DNA of 64,000 nt, from the NCBI GenBank assembly GCA_951640195.1, contig OX621171.1:1550001-1614000 (forward strand), in the 5' to 3' direction. The position numbers were made by a program, and so were the translations under genes. How positions within the stretch are numbered: position 1 is the stretch's first letter; each line of letters opens with the position of its first letter. The notes under the pieces were generated by a model. It did not search any database, was not told where the DNA came from, and worked only from the letters and a program-made list of their open reading frames with translations. This DNA comes from Porpolomopsis calyptriformis (Eukaryota > Basidiomycota > Agaricomycetes > Agaricales > Hygrophoraceae). Below are positions 21,681-33,284 of the stretch, one piece after another.

Positions 21681-23142
21681 TCAGAGGTTCTGAGGATTGA
21701 TACTGGCGTAGTTGCTATCCCCCTCTTTAGGATTTATGTCATATCGAGGTGTTAAGAAGTCCGGTTTTGCTCTGAGTTTTCCGGGGCAAAAACGAATGAC
21801 GAGATTAAAGCCCAACAAAAATTCAGACCAACGAGCCTGACACCGTGATAGGAGTTTGGTTGTAGAAAAGTATACCAAATTTTTGTGATCAGTGACAACA
21901 TTGACTGGGTCAGAAGAGCCTTCTAGGTAATGATGCCAGTTGTGAAAACTATCGTGAATGGCTAAAAGCTCCTTGTCATGAATATTGTAATTCAGCTCTG
22001 GCAGAGTTAAAGTCCAAGAGTAGAATGCAATGGGATGTAAAGATTCATCCTCAGCGTAAGTTGATAAGATGCCTGCTATGGCGTAGTCAGAGGCATCTGT
22101 TTCTACCACCAGACATGATCCCGAGTTTTCCGAAAAGACTGTTAAGTCAGAGTCTTGGGAGTACCTCGTGGACATGTCTCCAGTGATCCATAATGTTATC
22201 CGAGTAGATAAGGATATCGTCAAGATATACTATGACGGAGATATCAGAGAGGTCAGAGAAAATCTCATTCATGAAACGTTGAAATGTTGATGGGGCATTG
22301 CATAGACCTAAGGGCATAACCAAGAATTCGAAAGCACCATACCTGGTATGGAAAGTGGTTTTCCATTCATCCCCTTCCGCGATCCGTACATTGAAGTATC
22401 CAATTCGCAGATCGATTTTGGTGTAGATATGACCTTTGCTGGCACGGTCCAGGAGATCGGAGATGAGCGGAAGTGGGTAACAATCTTTCTTGGTGATTTT
22501 ATTGATGCCTCGATAGTCCACGCATAAACATAAAGAACCATCTTTCTTGCAGATGAAAACAATCAGAGCACCACCCAGAGATCCGGAGGAACGTATCCAA
22601 CCTTTTCTAAGGTGCTCATCCAAGAATATATGAAGGGCTTCTTGTTCCGCAACAGAAAGAGAATAGATGCATCCCAGTGGAGGTGTTGTACCTTCCTCTA
22701 GATCAATATAGTGATCGCTATAATGATGAGGAGGAAGACATTTGGATTTCCCTTCACTGAAAACATCAGCATAGTCATGATATTCCAGAGGAACTTTTGC
22801 GTAAAACGTAGGGTCCGGAGGAACATCGGAGATGTCGACAGAGCACGCCTTCACAATATCAGCAGTTTGAAGAACAAATGACTGAGATTCTTCTTGCTTG
22901 CTAGCATGTACAAATGTGGCTGCCGAAATAATGGACACAGGAGGAAGTGAAGTCGGAGTCAGAGCTGGAGGGTCAAGCAGAGTTGCCTTGGAGGGCATAG
23001 GTGTCGATGATGAAAACGAATACATCAGTTTTGGTGTCCCAAATGAAATACTGCTTGTAACCCAGTCAATCAATGGATTGTAGTGGGTAAGCCAGTTGAA
23101 TCCAAGAACAGCAGAACATGATGCATCCAATGGAGTGACCAA
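21681..23142 (-). pseudogene. Gypsy C1 reverse transcriptase and RNase H with internal deletion
   Basis: RT runs from about 22790 with YIDLEEGTTPPLG, GWIRSSGSLGGA, VDYRGINKIT, KIDLRIGYFNVRI and the active site VYLDDILIYS (YLDD at 22226-22215). About ten codons later the frame jumps to the RNase H block VVETDASDYAIAGIL near 22090; the RT thumb and connection are missing. RNase H then reads [24 protein letters not shown] and [14 protein letters not shown]. Active-site residues survive but the deletion disables the protein. Confidence 0.9.
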
Positions 23143-23175
23143 AAACTCAATATCTAGAGTTTCTCCAGATGGAAA

Positions 23176-24614
23176 TCAGACAGGGAGGATAACTCCCGCA
23201 TCAATGGTTCTCCCTTGAGATCCATCAAATAATCGGAGTTGCTTCGGAGGAAGCGGAGATGTTTTGAGCTTGTTTCGATGGACAAAGTCGAAGTCCAAGA
23301 AACAGTGTGTGGATCCTGAATCGATAAGAGTCAGAATAGATAATGAATCGATAAATAAAGTGATCAAAAAGGAATCAGGGCAAGGAACGGAAGCGTTGAG
23401 CTTTACAATAGAAGACGCAGGAACGGTTTCAATGCAGTCCACATTCCGCGTCTCATGCAGACTGCCTCCTATTTTTCTGGAGCAGCCGGAGGGGCGCTCG
23501 GAATAGGAGTAGGGGATTCCTGAGTGGGTGGTTCAGCGACAGTAGTGGCACGTCCAGAAGCCTTCTTTGAAGCAGAGGAACCAGACTTTAGACATTCCTT
23601 TGCCATATGACCTGGGGATCCACAAAACATACATAAGTTGTTATCCAAATGATGTTTTCATTCGGCTGGAGTAAGCTTTCCATCTTTTCCGAGTTTATCG
23701 GAGAGGTTAGGACGCTCCGGAGTTGAAGTAGTCGGGACAGATTTTATAGGAGTCTTTTTAAAGGTAGAAGGTGTCGCTGGAGTTGAAGGTGGTTTAGGAG
23801 TATTCGTTGGAGGTGGTGGAGCATGACCGGAGTCCCGCTTAAGCTCTCCTTTACGTTCCCAATACCTAGCATCAATTGTTTGAGCTAACTCCTTCATAGC
23901 TACCAATGTAGCTGGTTTTCCGACTTGAGACATTTGACCCTTGATTCAATCTGGAAGACCACAGTAAAAGATATGCCGCAGTGCTCCAACATCCCATTGG
24001 ACTTGAACCGCTAGCCTATTGAAGTGCACAATATATTTGGCGATCTGTTGATTATCGAACATCTTCAAAGATTCCAATTCTGCTTTGGCAGTTCCTATTG
24101 GATCCAAAGGTCCAAATTGGTCCTGTAACTCGGAGCAGAACTCCGAGAATTCCAAGAGGAACAATGGAGGGTTAGGAATAGTCTCCAAAAGGTAAGGTTC
24201 AAATAAAGATAACGCCATTCCCTTGAGAAACGACATAGCATAATTGACCTTAGCTTCATCGGAAGTAAACGCAGAAGGCCTATCCTTGAAATTCAATTGA
24301 AGTTGAACTAGGAAAGGTCGGAGTTTCATCGGATCAGAGCCGTCGAAAGGATCAGGCTCTCGGACTTTGGATTTTGCGGGTTTGGCTCCAGAAGAAGCTT
24401 GAGCAATGGTGGCAATGTTTTGAAAAGCCATAATCAATCTCTCTTCAGCTGTCTCCTGTTCCAGAGCTTCCTGAGCTGGCTGAACTTGAGGTGTTTCTTC
24501 AACTGAAGTTGATGCTTGACCTTGAGTAGTCCATGGAGTTACGGGTTGTAATGGATTTTCTTGATCATGAAAAGCAGTAGGAAGCCTTTCAGATATACGC
24601 GTAGTTGGAGACAC
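23176..24614 (-). pseudogene. Gypsy C1 gag and aspartic protease
   Basis: Gag starts at ATG 24614, with capsid-like sequence (KVREPDPFDGSDPMKLRPFL, QLQLNFKDRPSAFTSDEAKV) typical of retrotransposon gag, and a zinc knuckle C-X2-C-X4-H-X4-C (MCFC-like CMFCGSPGHMAKEC) near 23635-23594. The protease follows with LIDSGSTHCFLDFDFV near 23330. Stops are few; one, at about 23943, is a TGA at an expected Arg. Confidence 0.9.
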
Positions 24615-24730
24615 AGGACTTGTTTCGGAGTTGGTCAGAGATAATCAACTTCTAGTTGAAAATCCCGTGAAACGTTCGAGAGTGTGTTGTGTCATCGTGA
24701 ATAAAAACCCGAGCTAGAGACAGAATATAC

Positions 24731-24987
24731 TGTTAGGTCCAAAGTTTCGGAGTTGAATTCGGAGATCCGAGATGGATAAATGACGGGACTTAGTTGATAT
24801 TCTGTCTACAGATACAGGGGAAAAAATGCAGTACTTATATACCTGCTAGATAATTATATCTGAGACATAGTGATGACAGAGGACATCATAAGTAGGAAAC
24901 ATGTGAAAAGTATGGAGTGTTCGGAGTTGTTGGAGTAATCGGAGTTCATCGGAATTCATCGGAGTTCGTCGGAACTGGGATGTAACA
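24731..24987 (-). repeat. Gypsy C1 5' LTR
   Basis: 257 bp, partner of 18932-19178. On the sense strand a TATATAAGTACTGC box lies downstream of a decayed TGATGTC; in the gypsy C2 LTR the same spot is TGACGTC, a CRE-like bZIP site. Confidence 0.92.
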
Positions 24988-25812
24988 GGTGCAAGGTATT
25001 GGGTTCGAGATTTCTAACATTAACTATCCTTGGACTGTAGCCTAAATCAGGCAAGTATGGCTCCAAGTGTGTGCTGAAGTAGGTGTGGATGGGTGGTTAG
25101 TATGCACCCAGATGTTCCTCTCTGCTAATTAATGCCTGCTTGAAGATTGTTTTAGCCTTATCATATTGTCCTCATGAGTTGTAAACAGGTGCGAGGTTAC
25201 TCACTGATGTAAGCATGGATGAGTAGTCAGCACCCAGATCCTAACACTGCTTGTAGAGTGACTCAGGCTCATAAATACCAGTGAGGTTGTTCATTGACAT
25301 AGGTGTGAGTGGGTGATCAGCACCCAGATGGTCTTCCTCACCAGCCAACATGCGTTTGAAGAGAGTCTCAGTCTTATTGTATCATCCTTGTAAATGTCTA
25401 CAAGGTTACTCACTGATATAGGCTTGGATGGGTGATTAGCACCCAGATATCCCTCTACCAGCCAATGCCTACTTGAAGAGTGACTCAGCTTTGTCGTATC
25501 ATCCTCATGAGTAGAAACACAAGTGAGGTTGTTTGCCAATATAAGCATGGATGGGTGGCCAGTGCCAAGATGGTCCTCATCGCCAGCTAACACCCAATTG
25601 AACAGTGACTCAGCTTTGTTGTGTCATCCTTGTAAACAAGAGTGAGGTTACTCACTAATGTAAGCATGAATAGGCAGTCAGCACCCAGATGGTTCTCACA
25701 GCTAGCTAATGGGTGCTTGTAGAGTGTTTCAGCCTTGTTGTATTATCCTTGAGTTGTAAACATCTGCAAGGTTACTCACCAACGCAAGCGTGGATAGGTG
25801 GGTGGTACCTGG
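24988..25812 (-). pseudogene. TPR-repeat pseudogene, downstream part
   Basis: Minus-strand degenerate 126-base repeats (for example GTGHPSMLILANNLTCV and ANHPSKPISVSNLVDIYKDD) of the kinesin-light-chain TPR type, frameshifted throughout. It ends at 25812 in CTGG, where gypsy B begins; the continuation is at 57979-58215 after gypsy B, starting with the duplicated CTGG. The left end touches gypsy C1. Confidence 0.82.
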
Positions 25813-26420
25813 TAATACAACCCCTCCATCCCCTGAGCCCCATATATTCAACTATACAAATACTAGATACCTATCAAGTCCTTCAAACATGAACACGAAC
25901 CCTGCAAACACCCCTGATAGCTCCCAAATGTCCCAAACGAGTTCAAGAATCATCAAACTCTCTAAATGCAATTAAAGCTTTCCAAACGCAAATGAAAGTT
26001 TGTATATCAATGGGAAGACACTATTTAAAGGCATCATTTCTTTTCTATTTCTCCCTTTTCATTCAACTTCTTCATTCCCATTCACTACATCCCCCTTAGA
26101 TCATTAGAGAGGCTCCCTTTTATCATATACACTTAAAGGAATCCTTGTACTAGAAGATATATATACTGTATATTGTAGCTAGTGATCCAACAAGTTAGAT
26201 ATTCATTTCTCTCTCACTCTCAAGTCTAGATCTTCTCTAAGACTTCCTCTCAACTTCCTCTTTCGATTCTCTGACTCTTCTGATCCCCGATCGATCACAT
26301 TCACAAATAATCGAAGACTTTCTTTTCACAATTGTTGATTATAGACTGTATCGAGACTCTTTATAGTCATCCTTGCACCTTGTTCTGTGTTTGGTTCTCA
26401 TACACAAAGCAGACATATCA
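25813..26420 (+). repeat. Gypsy B 5' LTR
   Basis: 608 bp, TAATACAACCCC to GACATATCA; the expected TG start is TA here, a G-to-A change. Same length as 57371-57978 and the solo copy 43-650. No standard tRNA primer site was recognised just after it. Confidence 0.92.
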
Positions 26421-27849
26421 TTTTAGAGCCTACCATGAGGGCCCACTAGAAATCTTAAAGATTCCTTCAACTCAGTCCTTCGAACCACCATTCCTGATGC
26501 ACAATCAAGTCACTCGAAGCACAACCCTATGAGATAGATTAACTCAGAACATCAATCTGACCTAACTAACACTTCCTAACTTTCTAATAAATTGAAACCC
26601 AACTTCAATCAACCAACCCGATTCACCCAATGAACCATCCTCTACTATATCCCTTTCATCTTTATCTTCTATTTCTACAATGACTATAATGACCCCACCA
26701 ACACTAGTTATGCCCACTCGTGGTCACTTGACCACCCCAAAATTCAATCCCAAACAACCTTGAGAACTTCAAAGATACTTTCAAGACCTTAGAGGCCTTT
26801 TCACTAACTGTAGCATCAATGACGACAATGCTAAGAAGACTTACACCTGCAAATACATCGACATTGATACTTCTGAACTTTGGGAATACCAAACAGAGTT
26901 CCAAGCTAGACACATGTTCAACAAATTTGTCACTGCCACCTATAAGCTCTACCCAGGATTGGAAGATGATTGAAAGTGGTCCATCACTGATATGGACAAA
27001 ATAGTCAGAGAACAACTTTGACTAGGGATTATGAATATGAATGAACTCGGAGCATATTTCTGATCATTCCTTGTGATCACTAAATTCCTGCAATCAAAGA
27101 ACAGAATCTCCAAAGTGGAACAAAGTCACGCTTTCATCCAAGGATTCCAACCTGAACTCTGGTCTAGAATTATTTGATGACTGGAAATCAAGTTCCCCAA
27201 TCACTTCCCTGATGATCCTTACAGGGTAAATGATATCAATGAGGCAGCCCATTTTGTTCTCTATGGAATGTCTCTGAACACTTTCCTACCACATAAAACT
27301 ATGACTTCTATAATGGCTACCTCCCCTGCCACTAAGCAAGAAGACCTCAGCGTCTTCATGGAGTGACTTATGACAATGCTCATTAAAACCCTGGATAATA
27401 GAGGACCCCCAAAATGAAACCTGCCCCCTCAATTGCAACAGTCTTCAGAAAGACAACCCAACACTCCCAACCCATTTGAGCCAAAAACTTGCATCTTCTG
27501 TGGAAGTCCCGATCATTTCATTGGAAGCTGCCAAACCTGCTGCGAATATATTCAAAACAGTCAATGCAAGAAGAATTTCAAAGGAAGAATTGTACTCCCA
27601 AATGACAGGTTTGTCCCCCAGCAAATGCCTGGAAAAACCTTGAAAGAACAAATGGATGAATGGTACAAGCAAAACCCAACTCTGATCACTGGAATGATGT
27701 ATGGAATTTCAGCCAGTACCAATCACAATCCAGCAACTAAAACTTACCAACTATCCACTGACAAATGGATTGCTGCTCTCAAAAAAGAGATTTTCATGCT
27801 AAGGAGCAAAAAGACATTCAATGGAGTAGAGATCGTTTGGCCCCAATAA
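26421..27849 (+). pseudogene. Gypsy B gag
   Basis: After a 290-base leader an ATG at 26710 starts MPTRGHLTTPKFNPKQP, then a stop. The colinear frame continues with the capsid-like block (KLYPGLEDD, DMDKIVREQL, MNELGAYF, KVEQSHAFIQGFQPELW) broken by many stops, mostly TGA at Arg positions. A zinc knuckle CIFCGSPDHFIGSC (C-X2-C-X4-H-X4-C) lies at about 27490-27531. Typical of one abundant Agaricomycete gypsy lineage. Confidence 0.85.
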
Positions 27850-28189
27850 CAAGGACCAGGGGGAGAGGAAGCAGCCAATAAACCATCAAGTGCTCTGATC
27901 ACAACCACCCTGACTCAACCAGCTATGCCAGAATATCTGTTCTCGAAAGTAAAAAAAAAACTACATACTACCCCATGTCTGAAACTTTGGCTCTCCAATG
28001 GCAAAGAGAGACAAAGACCCCTCGTACCATACCCAAGTGCTGATTCAAGACTTGAAAATTGCCTCTGACATCTATATTCATTCAATGAAAACCCCTTGTG
28101 TCATGCTATCCCCCAAAGAGTTGCTATCTCTCTCACCTGAAGTTCGATCAAATGTTCAAGAGGCAGTAACCCCTAAATGAACTCAGCCT

Positions 28190-28756
28190 ACTGGTTGACT
28201 GATCGTGGTCAAAACTGTTAAAGTAGAAGTGATTCCAAATGATGCTCTCCCCTATTGCAATAACAACGATTATTCCATCACTGTTCCTAACCCCTACAAA
28301 TCATATCTGAACACTCTCTCATCTAATGAGACTCCTCACACTGTTACCATTGCAAAGGAATCACATACTATCCAATCAATTGTCATGCTGATCGATCATA
28401 AAGAAACAATTGAATGTATTATTGATCCCAGATCTCAGATTATTGCCATGTCCAAAGACTTTTGTCACGATTTAGGACTGATCTATGACCCGACTATCCA
28501 ACTCAACGTGCAATCGGCCAATAGCGAAATAGACCAATCCTTAGGTCTTGTGAGGAATGTCCCCTATCAGATTGGCAACATAACCCTCTACCTTCAGATC
28601 CATGTCATTCGCACTCCCACCTATGATATCTTGCTTGGAAGACCATTCAACATTTTAGCTCAAAGCCTCATCAAGAATTTCACTGATGAAAACCAAACAA
28701 TCAGTATTTGCAATCCAAATAGCAGTAAGACTGTCACAATTCCGATGGTTCCATGA
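28190..28756 (+). pseudogene. Gypsy B aspartic protease
   Basis: A 183-codon open frame contains IECIIDPRSQIIAMSKDFC at about 28408-28464 and the flap-distal block YDILLGRPFNILAQS. The active site reads D-P-R-S where D-S/P-G-S is expected, so the key Gly is Arg and the enzyme is probably dead. The second half of the domain is well kept. Confidence 0.8.
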
Positions 28757-28989
28757 GGTCTACCAAAACATCATTCAGATTTTTGCTCATTGAGGATTTG
28801 ATTCATGATCAAGGAGAGATCACAATAATTCTAGATTATGACTATGCTACATCTATACTATCTGTCAATTCCTGTGACCATTATACACATTAAATAAAGT
28901 TTCAACAGTTTCCCATGCCTATTTATCTGCTTGTGACCTTCCCGACCTAATCTATAAATCTCAATCAACTAGTAATTGACCTTCCGATT

Positions 28990-29310
28990 CTAATCATTTC
29001 AATCGATCAATGGAAATTGCAACCTTCCTCACATCGAAAAAGAAATATAAACCTGCCTCAAAGAAAGTTTGCTCCATAATAGCTGAGCTCCCCAACAAAT
29101 TCCAAATAATCAGAAAAATCCTTGGCGATCCACTTGTGGACATGCCAAAACTTGACCCAAACCCCCTGATGTTTACCCCAACTGAACAATATATGATTAA
29201 ATGAAAGGAGCTTTTCAATAAAGCTCACCCCAGAGATTTTTTTTAGCCTTAAGAAAGGGCCCTCCTTCATGATTTCATAAGAAAGCAAGATCTCACCTTC
29301 ACCTGGAATG
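28990..29310 (+). pseudogene. Gypsy B linker to reverse transcriptase, cut by gypsy C2
   Basis: Frame with KKKYKPASKKVCSIIAELP and GDPLVDMPKLDPNPLMFTPT, a segment that precedes RT in this lineage. It is interrupted at 29310 by the gypsy C2 insertion and continues at 33285, with GAATG present on both sides. Confidence 0.75.
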
Positions 29311-29565
29311 TGTTACATCCCAGTTCCGACAAACTCCGATGAATTCTGATGAACTCCGATTACTCCAACAACTCCGAACACTCTGTACTTTTCACATGTT
29401 TCCTACTTATGACGTCCTCTGTCGTCACTATGTCTCAGATATAATTATCTAGCAGGTATATAAGTACTGCGTTTTTTCCTGTATCTGTAGACAGAATATC
29501 GACTAAGTCCCATTGTTTATTCAACTCTGATCTCCAAAATCAACTCCGAAACTTCGGACCTAACA
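29311..29565 (+). repeat. Gypsy C2 5' LTR with CRE-like site and TATA box
   Basis: 255 bp, TGTTACATCCC to CCTAACA. TGACGTC at 29410-29416 lies upstream of TATATAA at 29457-29463. The partner LTR at 33030-33284 is almost the same by eye. Confidence 0.92.
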
Positions 29566-29600
29566 GTATATTCTGTCTATAGCTCGGGTTTTTATTCACG

Positions 29601-30524
29601 ATGACACAACATACTCTTGAACGTTTCACAGGATTTTCAACTAGAAGTCGATTATCTCTGACCAACTCTGAAACAAGTCCTGTGTCTCTAACTACGCATA
29701 TATCTGAAAGGCTTCCTACTGCTTTTCATGATTGAGAAAATCCATTACGACCTGTAACTCCACGGACTACTCAAGGTCAAGCATCAACTTCGGTTGAAGA
29801 AACACCTCAAGTCCAGCCAACTCAAGAAGCTCCGGAACAGGAGACAGCTGAAGAGAGATTGATCATGGCTTTTCAAAATATTGCCACTATCGCTCAAGCT
29901 TCTTCTGGAGCCAAACCTGCAAAATCCAAAGTCTGAGAGCCTGATCCTTTTGATGGCTCTGATCCGATGAAACTCCGACCTTTCCTAGTTCAACTTCAAT
30001 TGAATTTCAAGGACAGGCCTTCTGCGTTTGAATCTTTGAAGCAGGCCTTCACCTCTGCTCCGGTTCTTGTCAATTTCACTCCGGGATCACGTCTGGTGGT
30101 AGAAACAGATGCCTCCGACTAGGCCATAGCAGGCATCTTATCAACTTACGCTGAGGATGAATCTTTACATCCCATTGCATTCTACTCTCGGACTTTAACT
30201 CCGCCAGAGCTGAATTATGATATTCATGACAAGGAGCTTTTAGTCATTCACAATAGTTTTCGCAACTAGCGTTATTACCTAGAAGGCTCTTCTGACCCGG
30301 TCGATGTTGTCACTGATCACAAAAATTTGGTATACTTTTCTACAACCAAACTCCTATCACGGCGTCAGGCTCATTGGTCTGAATTTTTGTTGGGCTTTAA
30401 TCTCGTCATTCGTTTTTGCCCTGGAAAACTCAGAGCAAAACCGGACTTCTTAACACCTCGATATGACATAAATCCTAAAGAGGGGGATAACAACTACGCC
30501 AGTATCAATCCTCAGAACCTCTGA
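29601..30524 (+). pseudogene. Gypsy C2 gag N-terminus fused to RNase H
   Basis: Frame from ATG 29601 (MTQHTLERFTGFST) through the gag block QLQLNFKDRPSAF, then directly into ESLKQAFTSAPVLV and VVETDASD, then RNase H ([36 protein letters not shown]). The join keeps the frame. Stops occur as TGA, TAG and TGA. Fusion in frame is probably chance, though it would make a gag-RNase H protein. Confidence 0.85.
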
Positions 30525-30536
30525 CCAGTTTTTACC

Positions 30537-32033
30537 TTGGAGCAACTGGCTTTGTCCCTACGAGCTTTATCCTTATTAAATCCAGTGGCTATGGAGCACC
30601 TGAGGGTTGCGGAGTCCAACTCTGATGCCAACTCCGATGCCAACTCCGATCTCCAATGGGCTATCGACACTTCCAGTTTCCTTCATCATGATGGTCGTAT
30701 CTATGTGCCTGACTTAGATGACTTACGACTTCAAATTTTGCGTATGAAACATGATCATCCAATTGCTGGTCATTTTGGTCAAAACAAAATGCTTGAATTG
30801 ATCCAACGAGAATACACATGGCCTAAACTCCGGACCTTTGTAAAGGATTACTGTAACTCCTGTACTATGTGCACTAGGTCCAAAGTCCCTCGCCATCGAC
30901 CTTATGGTTTGCTCAAGCAACTCCCAATTCAGGAGAAGCCTTGGAATTCCATCTCCATGGATTTCATTGAGCAACTCCCTAACTCCAATGGATTCTCTGC
31001 TATTCTTGTTGTTGTTGATCGATTCTCCAAACAAGCTATTTTCATACCAACCTTCGACACTATCACTGCTCCTCAACTCACTCAACTTTTCCTTGTCCAT
31101 GTATTCTCCAAACATGGAGTTCCCTCACATGTCACCTGTGACTGAGGCTTGGAATTCGTCTCCCACTTTTTCCGGTCATTGGGTAAAGTCCTTGACATTC
31201 ATCTCCATTTTACCTCCAGGTATCATCCAGAAGGTGATGGACAAACTGAATGAGTCAATCAAACCTTGGAGCAATACCTATGGATGTATTGTAACTATCA
31301 ACAGGACAACTGGCCCCATCTCCTGGCTATTGCAGAATTTGCATATAACAACACTCTGAATGCTACTACTGGGATATCCCCTTTTTTCGCTAACAAGGGT
31401 TATCATCCAAATATTTCAGTACACCCTAAGCGCGATCTTACTTCTGTTCAAGCCAGAGAACTAGCTGTTGATTTGGACAAACTCCACTCCGAACTCCGAA
31501 ATACCATCTCCGAAGCTCAAAAGCATTATCAGCACTACGCTGACTTAAAGCGCATTCTGGCCCCTGATTTTGAAATAGGAACTCAAGCCTTCATAAAGGC
31601 CAAGTTTTTCCGAACTACCAGACCCTCCAAAAAACTCTCAGAGAAGAACTTAGGTCCTTTCGAGGTCATTGCCTGAGTTGGAACCCATTCCTATACTCTC
31701 CATTTGCCTAGTTCTATGAAAGCTATCCATCCTGTCTTTTATATATCACAGTTGGAACCAGCCTCACCGAATACAATTCCGAACCAAGTACAACCTCTGC
31801 CTCCTCCAGTAATCATAGACAGAGAACCGGAGTTCGAGATCTCCAAAATCCTAGACTCAAAAATTGATAATAGGCATCGCTTATGCAAATTATTGTATTT
31901 GGTTCGTTGGGAAGGCTATGAAGGTACCGATGAAGAAACCTCATGGATCCTTGCTACTGAGCTAGGACATGCTTTGGAACTCGTCTCGGAGTTCCACTCC
32001 ACTTATCTGGAGAAACCCAGACCTGACTATTGA
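30537..32033 (+). pseudogene. Gypsy C2 integrase with chromodomain
   Basis: Same protein as the gypsy C1 copy at 20172-21668: HHCC, DDE core, GPF region and chromodomain (EPEFEISKILDSK, YLVRWEGYEGTDEETSW) to the TGA at 32031-32033. Breaks at VTCD, GQTE and FEVIA are TGA for CGA, at the same codons as in gypsy C1, so the stops probably predate both insertions or recur at the same CpG. Confidence 0.92.
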
Positions 32034-32080
32034 TTTCTTTCACTCTTATTTATTCTTTTCTTCAATTCAAAAATCATTAT

Positions 32081-32875
32081 CTATTCCAAAGGGACTATTT
32101 CTACATCCCTTATGGGCATTTCCTCCTCCGACATCTCTGACTCCTCCAACTCCTCTGACCCCTCCGAACTTTCTCCGCTTTCTCCACTATCCTTGTAATC
32201 CCTGTCTAACAACTCCTCAGTCCTTTCCATGGACTCCCTCATTCTTTTTATCTCCATTCTCATCTTCTTCATCTCCCCCCGAACTCCTTGCAACTCCTCC
32301 CTCAAATTTGCCATCTCTGACGACTCCGCATTTCCTCATTGCCTTTTTCCTCCGTGCTCCAGTTCCTCCATGGCACTCCAGACGCATTTCCTTTTTGCTG
32401 GTTCTTCCCCAACCCAGCATTTGGCCTTTACCTGTTGGCAGGTGGTACAACTCTGGGCCTTCCCCTGTCCGGTCGGCCACACACACCCCTCCGTGCTCCC
32501 TTTCCTGATGCAAGGCTTGCATGGAGCCCTCCTAAACGAACTCCGGTCAACTCTGGAACAAAGCGAATAAAAGAAAAAAAATACTTACGGCCGTCTGATC
32601 AAGGCCTCTTGCCCTGATCTTTCCTCCGCCGCCATCTCCACCTGCTCCACTGGCTCCACTATTCGAGCCGCCTCCTTCGCCCTCCTTGCTGCCTCCCTTT
32701 TTGCAGCTTTAGCTGCCTTTCTGGCTGCCTGTTGCTCCTCTGCCAACCGATGCTCTTCCTCCACCCTCCGGGCCTCCTCTGCTTGCTCTGCTTGCTCGCG
32801 CTCTCATTGTTCTTTGTTTTCGAGTAAGACTTGCAGTTGTGCAAGTTGGGCTTGGATCTCATTGCAAGTGGGCAT
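32081..32875 (-). pseudogene. Antisense accessory gene of gypsy C2
   Basis: Opposite-strand partner of 19348-20125. Start at 32875 (MPTCNEIQAQLAQLQVLLEN), coiled coil rich in Ala, Glu, Gln and Arg, a short intron near 32600-32560, then Cys pairs (the first cluster partly altered by frame differences), basic stretch, second coiled coil (LREELQGVRGEMKKMRMEI) and acidic tail to 32081. TGA at codon 24 as in C1. Length and coiled-coil register are kept although C2 lost most of pol, so this gene survives in a deletion derivative. Confidence 0.7.
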
Positions 32876-33029
32876 TGTTAATGAAGAAGAGTGATTCACC
32901 GGACCTTATTATATATGTTCTGATTTCAAACTCCGACGATTCTCCGAAATCCGCCACATTCTGAAACTCCGATTTCTTGGTCATTACCAAATATGTGGTC
33001 TCAAGGGCTCACCCTTAAGAGGGAGATAC

Positions 33030-33284
33030 TGTTACATCCCAGTTCCGACGAACTCCAATGAATTCCAATGAACTCCAATTACTCCAACAACTCCGAACAC
33101 TCCGTACTTTTCACATGTTTCCTACTTATGACGTCCTCTGTCGTCACTATGTCTCAGATATAATTATCTAGCAGGTATATAAGTACTGCATTTTTTCCTG
33201 TATCTGTAGACAGAATATCGACTAAGTCCTGTCGTTTATTCAACTCCGATCTCTGAAATCAACTCCGAAACTTCGGACCTAACA
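33030..33284 (+). repeat. Gypsy C2 3' LTR
   Basis: 255 bp, preceded by the purine-rich AAGAGGGAGATAC. Followed by the GAATG target duplication and gypsy B pol. Confidence 0.93.

Larger units (their letters stand above)
18932..24987 (-). mobile_element. Gypsy C1, near full-length LTR retrotransposon
   Basis: 6056 bp between LTRs 18932-19178 and 24731-24987, with flanking GATGC (18927-18931) and GGTGC (24988-24992), a five-base duplication with one transition. On the minus strand the order is gag, protease, RT, RNase H, integrase, chromodomain; an extra gene lies on the plus strand next to the 3' LTR. The RT thumb and connection are deleted between the YLDD block and RNase H, so this copy is defective. 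Gypsy C2 at 29311-33284 is the same family. Confidence 0.93.
29311..33284 (+). mobile_element. Gypsy C2, internally deleted LTR retrotransposon
   Basis: 3974 bp, LTRs 29311-29565 and 33030-33284 (255 bp each), perfect duplication GAATG (29306-29310 and 33285-33289). Compared with gypsy C1 it lacks the C-terminal half of gag, protease and nearly all of RT: gag is fused at about 30028 to the end of RT (ESLKQAFTSAPVLV). It cannot make its own RT; it would need a helper. Confidence 0.94.

Noticed and set aside
25813..26420. tRNA primer-binding site after the gypsy B 5' LTR
   Set aside because: The bases after the LTR do not start with a TGG-type complement to a tRNA 3' end, so no site is called.
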